Source: Anaerolineales bacterium
GTDB taxonomy: Bacteria; Chloroflexota; Anaerolineae; Anaerolineales; Villigracilaceae
Length of the DNA stretch: 9,485 bases
Direction of reading: 5' to 3'
Assembly: GCA_016789205.1 (NCBI GenBank)
Contig: JAEURF010000046.1
Span: forward strand, 1-9,485
Of this stretch, positions 5,543-9,485 are shown in pieces; position 1 is the first letter of the stretch, and each line of letters begins with the position of its first letter. The notes beneath the pieces are model-generated. The model saw only the letters and a program-made list of their open reading frames with translations, was not told the origin of the DNA and did not search any database. Position numbers and translations under genes: made by a program.

Positions 5543-8500
5543 TTAATTTCCAGTAGGAATAGTCACTTCTTCTGACCATTCAAATGATTGATCTAATTTA
5601 CCACCCAGTTCAATGCCAATTTCACGTTCTGATGTATCGGGAATAATGCCATCATTCGAGCCATTCCCATCATTATCAAGCCGAAAACGTGTTGCCGAAT
5701 CCCATGTGGATGAGTTGTCTATTTGATAATGAAAAATGTATTTATCATCACCAATTGGCTCTACATTTATGGTGATTTTATAGCTACCCAAATACTCTTC
5801 AGACAAATCCCCTTGCATTATTTTATCTAAACTCAAACTGCGTAAAAATTCTACAACACCAAAGTTATTCGTTTTACATATTGGATACTGTCCTTGTGGT
5901 GTATCTGAAGATATACATTCATCTTTTACATTTTCCAAATTCCCGTCAGTTATCTTATCAATCGCCGCCTGTTTGACATTTTCAATAAATGCAAGTTTTA
6001 CAATGTCTTGGGTTAATCTTGAATTTGAATCAAAAACTATTTTTTCTTGATCACCTAATTCAAACAACCATGTCATTCCTAAATCCACCCAACTCATTGT
6101 TTGCGGGTTAGTATCTACAACTTTATCGAGAAAATTGGGTCTAACAATATTTAAGACATTATTAATAAGGTCTGTTGCTTTTTCAGCCACATCTGGATGA
6201 GATACAGCATAATTTGTAACTGGCACATATACATTTTGGTGAAGCCACTCAGCAGCATTTGTGACTGTGTAGATAGCTGTATCTCGTGCAATAAGGTAAA
6301 GTTTATCTGAGAAAGATGGAGGCAAAGAATTGTAATAGCTAGTTGCCCAAGTTTTTGCACCCTCTATTCTTTCCGTAACATTTGTTGCAATATTTTGAAC
6401 TGTCGTTTTTGCTTGTTCGTAAACATTGATTACGGGATTAATAAAAATATTTTTTGCAGGTTTGACCAAGCTTTCGTTAAGAAGATTTATTGTAGGCGTT
6501 ATTATGTTATTCTTGATTGGTTGAATGAGATGTTCATTAGTAAATGAAGTTAAATTATTTAACCAGATTGGCGGATTTGGGTCTTGTTTAGCTGGCGCAT
6601 ACAGCGGCTTAGATCCACCCGCATTAACCTTGCTAACATACACACTTTTCTGATCTTTATGCTCATTCATCAAGTGATTAAAAGTATTTTGGCTTGCAAT
6701 TTTCTTGGCTTCTTGCTTCGCTTCTTCTATCTTCGCAATTCCATTCCACCTTGCGGATGCAACAGCATTTTGTTTTGCTTTTTCCCTATCTAACTTAGCC
6801 TGATAAGCTGCATTCAAATAATCAAGCCGAGCTTGTTCTGCTTTGCGTTCCGCGTTTTTCTCCATTTGTGCGATTCTATCTGCTTCTCTTTGTCTGGCTT
6901 GCTCTTCTTCGCGTTTTCTCTGCCATTCCGCAAGCGTTGCACCTAGGACTGCAGTCGCCATCGCTCCCCACAGAATATCGGTATTTGTGATTGGCGTGCT
7001 TGTATTTTCATTGCCAGAAGTAAATGAAGTGAGTATGCCTGCTTGTGCAATCGCATTTGCAAAGATAGTCTCTCCACCTACATTTGTAGAGCTGGTTTCG
7101 GTTGATAAGTTGCCATTATGTTCATTTCCAAAACTTTGTTCTTGTTCATCACTCAGTAACTCATTACTCGTTATCTCTGTATTTGTAGTTGGAGGTATGA
7201 ATGGTGTAATTGGTAGTAAGAAACTTAATGGATTGATTGTTACAGCAGTTGTGCGGAAGGTCTCATTGCCTGCTTGGTCTGCGATTTTCAAAGTAATAAA
7301 GTATTCACCTACAGGTGCGGTTGTGCCATCTTTGAATTTGCCATCCCACAGAATATCACTTTCTACTTTGTATCCAGAAATTTCTTCTAACCAAACAACC
7401 TTTTTAAACTTCTCATCCTCATCCTCAATGACCGTTCGATTAATCCACAAGCCACTACCATTATCTTGAAGTTCGTAATATAACTTATCACCTAAATTAA
7501 TTTCATCGTCCATGTCTACTACTGGAGCAATTGTATCCACTTTTAGGGTTAAGGATGGTGTGGTTGTAATGTTGCCAGCATTATCTGTAATTTTGAATTG
7601 ATACGTATGGATTCCATCTATAAATTGTAAAGGAGAGGTATAAAGATTAAATGACTCATTGTTAAGTTTGTATTCTATTGAAACAACCCCAGAACCTGAA
7701 TCTATGCTTGTTGGTGTCACACTTGTTTGAGAAGTGTACCAATCATTCTGACCCCTTGTACCAGTGGTAGAAAGACTCAAACTTGGTGTAGTTGTATCTA
7801 CCTTAATTTCTTGTTGTGTGGTTGTGTATGTATTTCCTGCATTATCGGTGGCTCGATATTGAATTGTATAAATTCCATCAATCAATGTGGTTTCTGCATA
7901 ATTTACCCAACTTGTGTTATCTACATTCATTTCAAAGGCTGAAATGCCAGACGTTATATCGGATGAACTAGCATTCATAGTTAAATTTGAAACATACCAG
8001 TTGTTTAAGCCAAGTGTACCTGTGGTAGAAATATTAATTATTGGAGTTATTGTATCTACTTTGATTTCTTGAACCGCTGTTTCAGTGACATTACCTGCGT
8101 TGTCTGTAGCGCGATATTGAATCGTGTGAATACCATTAGTAAAAGTAGTTTCTGCATAACTTACATAACCTGTGTTATTTACATTCACTTCAAAAGTTGA
8201 AATGCCAGAGGTTGAATCAGTAGAAGTTGCTGAAAGAGTAGTTTCACTCGTGTACCAGTTATTTAATCCACTTGCACCTGAAACACTTCCATTAATTTGT
8301 GGGGTCGTAGAATCCTTTTTATAAGTTGTGCTGTCTGAATCAGAAAGTCCAGTCGAAGAATTGACTCGATAAGTAATATTTCCTTGACCATCAGAAAGTG
8401 GAATCGAGCAAGTGGTATTTCCAGTTGGGCAAGCAAAATTGACTCCATTTACTATTCCACTGATAATCACTTGTGCATTTTGTGGGTCACTGGCGGTTAG

Positions 8501-8863
8501 GTCTAAACTCAAATTACCTTTGCACCAACCATTATTTCCATTACTTGCACAAGTTAATACATGTGTAATTGTTGGTGGTTGGGTTGGTGGCGGTAATTCT
8601 TCTTCACAATCTGCTAAACAAACATATTCTAAACAATTCTTGGGCCAAGCATCTGGGTCCCATGCTGTGCATTTCACGCAAGCAAATGGGCAAGCATCGG
8701 CGCTAGATGCAAAGACTTTCAAAACAGGTAGTGATTGTTGTAGTGGTGTTTGTTCGGCTGTATTCGGTGGAAAGGCGATGGGTACAAACCAAATAATGAC
8801 AACGACAAGAATAGCAATAAATACTTTGGTGGGATGAAGAATACTTTCTATGAACTTTTTCAT
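5543..8863 (-). CDS. Large exported protein with Ig-like repeats, coiled coil and distinct C-terminal tip
   Basis: 1106-residue protein, probably surface-exposed. Its parts in order: basic start and hydrophobic signal or anchor (13-31); Cys-rich region with eight Cys at 58-114 and two more at 145 and 152, and a PPPTQPP spacer (91-97); three 86-87-residue Ig-like repeats (185-270, 271-356, 357-443), each with a NxWYTS-like strand and most with RATDNAGN; a FlgD-like Ig domain (444-543) with WDGKFKDGTTAPVGEYFITL; an Asn/Thr/Ser-rich linker (550-628); a hydrophobic segment LWGAMATAVLGATLAEW (631-647); a charged Ala/Glu/Lys/Arg-rich coiled coil (648-735); two related 20-residue Pro/Asn repeats (779-818); a helical region (820-1000); and a compact tip (about 1022-1106). 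No catalytic motif is seen. AGGG at 8875-8872 precedes the ATG by eight bases. Two membrane-protein genes follow in the same operon. An adhesin, a cell-envelope scaffold or a polymorphic-toxin-like protein are all possible. Confidence 0.85.
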   Translation of the reverse strand: MKKFIESILHPTKVFIAILVVVIIWFVPIAFPPNTAEQTPLQQSLPVLKVFASSADACPFACVKCTAWDPDAWPKNCLEYVCLADCEEELPPPTQPPTITHVLTCASNGNNGWCKGNLSLDLTASDPQNAQVIISGIVNGVNFACPTGNTTCSIPLSDGQGNITYRVNSSTGLSDSDSTTYKKDSTTPQINGSVSGASGLNNWYTSETTLSATSTDSTSGISTFEVNVNNTGYVSYAETTFTNGIHTIQYRATDNAGNVTETAVQEIKVDTITPIINISTTGTLGLNNWYVSNLTMNASSSDITSGISAFEMNVDNTSWVNYAETTLIDGIYTIQYRATDNAGNTYTTTQQEIKVDTTTPSLSLSTTGTRGQNDWYTSQTSVTPTSIDSGSGVVSIEYKLNNESFNLYTSPLQFIDGIHTYQFKITDNAGNITTTPSLTLKVDTIAPVVDMDDEINLGDKLYYELQDNGSGLWINRTVIEDEDEKFKKVVWLEEISGYKVESDILWDGKFKDGTTAPVGEYFITLKIADQAGNETFRTTAVTINPLSFLLPITPFIPPTTNTEITSNELLSDEQEQSFGNEHNGNLSTETSSTNVGGETIFANAIAQAGILTSFTSGNENTSTPITNTDILWGAMATAVLGATLAEWQRKREEEQARQREADRIAQMEKNAERKAEQARLDYLNAAYQAKLDREKAKQNAVASARWNGIAKIEEAKQEAKKIASQNTFNHLMNEHKDQKSVYVSKVNAGGSKPLYAPAKQDPNPPIWLNNLTSFTNEHLIQPIKNNIITPTINLLNESLVKPAKNIFINPVINVYEQAKTTVQNIATNVTERIEGAKTWATSYYNSLPPSFSDKLYLIARDTAIYTVTNAAEWLHQNVYVPVTNYAVSHPDVAEKATDLINNVLNIVRPNFLDKVVDTNPQTMSWVDLGMTWLFELGDQEKIVFDSNSRLTQDIVKLAFIENVKQAAIDKITDGNLENVKDECISSDTPQGQYPICKTNNFGVVEFLRSLSLDKIMQGDLSEEYLGSYKITINVEPIGDDKYIFHYQIDNSSTWDSATRFRLDNDGNGSNDGIIPDTSEREIGIELGGKLDQSFEWSEEVTIPTGN
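7535..8311 (-). repeat. Three 86-87-codon tandem repeats encoding Ig-like domains
   Basis: Units at 8311-8054, 8053-7796 and 7795-7535 have recurring markers: an STTP/TITP/TTTP start, GLNNWY or GQNDWY, SGIS.FE.NV, YAETT, GIHTIQYRATDNAGN and a closing IKVD. Units 1 and 2 are clearly the closest pair. The spacing of the start prolines (188, 274, 360, 447) is 86, 86 and 87 residues. Confidence 0.9.
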
Positions 8864-8955
8864 GCAACTTTCCCTCTTTGAGGTAAAAATTTTTGAATAT
8901 TCTAATAGTGATTACTCGTTTTTTTACTTTCATTTCAGTTAAGTGGCTTTACAGG

Positions 8956-9001
8956 TTTGTTAATATATTCTTATTTGTTGAGCAAAATAAGCCCTAACAA
9001 A
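8956..9001. promoter_or_regulatory. Nested inverted repeat in the divergent intergenic region
   Basis: The outer arms TTTGTTA (8956-8962) and TAACAAA (8995-9001) enclose the inner arms CTTATTT (8970-8976) and AAATAAG (8985-8991). All arms match perfectly over seven bases. The spacer 8864-9065 holds no gene that I can see and no convincing promoter for either side. The dyad could be an operator or hairpin serving one or both genes. Confidence 0.4.
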
Positions 9002-9065
9002 TCCAACTAGACAGAAACATTCCCCTAGACTAAACTTACCCCAATCTCGTTCGGAGGAACATTAC

Positions 9066-9485
9066 ATGGATATTCACAACACCGATAACGGCGCCACTCG
9101 CCGTATTGAAGCGTTACGTCAACGCGTGCAAATGATGAAAGACCACGATTATTATTTCTATAACCAACCTGTGGAAGAAATTTTGGAAGGCGCGAAAGTG
9201 CGCGTCAAAGGGCGGATTATGGGCATGTACGCTTCTTATTCTTATTTAGGCTTGGTCAATCACCCACGCATTAACGAAGCCGCCAAAAAAGCCGTTGACC
9301 AATGGGGCACAGGCACAAATGGTGTGCGAACTTTGGCAGGCACACTCACTTTACATAATGAACTCGAAGAAACGATTGCAAATTTCAAACATACCGAATC
9401 TGCAATTACATACACTTCTGGATATGTGACTAACTTAACTGTCATTTCAACATTGATGGGTCGTGGAGATTACGTCTTCTCTGAC
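9066..9485 (+). CDS. PLP-dependent alpha-oxoamine synthase-like enzyme (BioF/Kbl/SPT superfamily), N-terminal part
   Basis: The first 140 codons of a fold-type I, class II aminotransferase-like enzyme; the gene continues beyond the window. Members condense an amino acid with an acyl-CoA: BioF (biotin), Kbl (threonine breakdown), HemA (5-aminolevulinate) and SPT (sphingoid bases). The diagnostic run is SYSYLGLVNHPRINEAAKKA followed by WGTGTNGVRTLAGTLTLHNELEE, an FKHTESAITYTSGYVTNLTV segment and MGRGDYVFSD. The GT.G.R.L.GT..LH..LE pattern and the SGY.TN glycine-rich turn near the PLP phosphate are typical. The PLP lysine and substrate-defining residues lie off the window, so the exact reaction cannot be assigned. 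GGAGG at 9053-9057 precedes the ATG by eight bases. It is transcribed away from the exported-protein operon. Confidence 0.88.
   Translation, partial: MDIHNTDNGATRRIEALRQRVQMMKDHDYYFYNQPVEEILEGAKVRVKGRIMGMYASYSYLGLVNHPRINEAAKKAVDQWGTGTNGVRTLAGTLTLHNELEETIANFKHTESAITYTSGYVTNLTVISTLMGRGDYVFSD

Noticed and set aside
6843..7469. Plus-strand open frame of 208 codons
   Set aside because: It is wholly antisense to the Asn/Thr-rich linker, FlgD-like domain and hydrophobic segment of the large exported protein. It has no ribosome binding site and a Ser/Val/Pro-rich composition typical of a mirror frame.
8412..8837. Plus-strand open frame of 141 codons opposite the Cys-rich N-terminus
   Set aside because: The opposite strand carries a convincing signal anchor, Cys-rich region and strong start; this frame has none of these.
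9007..9030. Direct repeat ctagac/ctagac, 18 bases apart, upstream of the PLP-enzyme gene
   Set aside because: Six-base repeats are expected by chance in a spacer of this size, and no supporting context was seen.

Overview
The window looks like a chromosomal stretch from a moderately AT-rich, free-living bacterium. The style fits a member of Chloroflexota (Anaerolineae-like): long exported Ig-repeat proteins, an NAD-dependent ligase carrying heptanucleotide repeats, and cgtcccgcaggtt palindromes. That assignment is inferred from general resemblance, because no rRNA or other marker is present. No rRNA, tRNA, CRISPR array, transposase or phage gene was seen.

Left block (1-1131, minus strand): an ECF sigma factor is followed, after a single intervening base, by a two-helix membrane protein that could be its anti-sigma partner. 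The first 20 codons of a third gene, with its own ribosome binding site, run off the left edge.

Central block (1201-4640, plus strand): a good sigma-70 promoter drives a ParA/MinD-like ATPase with an unusual P-loop. A small protein with a possible winged helix follows. The NAD-dependent DNA ligase LigA comes next and is probably translated from a leaderless mRNA. The small gene is bracketed by two long-armed palindromes that share their arms (13-14 bp) but not their loops. The second is a good terminator. LigA contains two short heptanucleotide-repeat insertions, one inside the adenylation domain.

Right-central block (4643-8863, minus strand, convergent with ligA): an operon-like set of three genes. 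The first encodes a 1106-residue exported protein with a Cys-rich N-terminus, three 86-residue Ig-like repeats, a FlgD-like Ig domain, a hydrophobic segment, a coiled coil and a small C-terminal tip domain. Two small membrane proteins of unknown function follow at short spacing. The layout resembles that of large polymorphic surface proteins followed by small accessory or protective genes, but nothing in the sequence proves a toxin.

Right edge (9066-9485, plus strand): the N-terminal 140 codons of a PLP-dependent alpha-oxoamine synthase-like enzyme (BioF/Kbl/SPT superfamily), diverging from the surface-protein operon across a spacer of about 200 bp with a nested inverted repeat.
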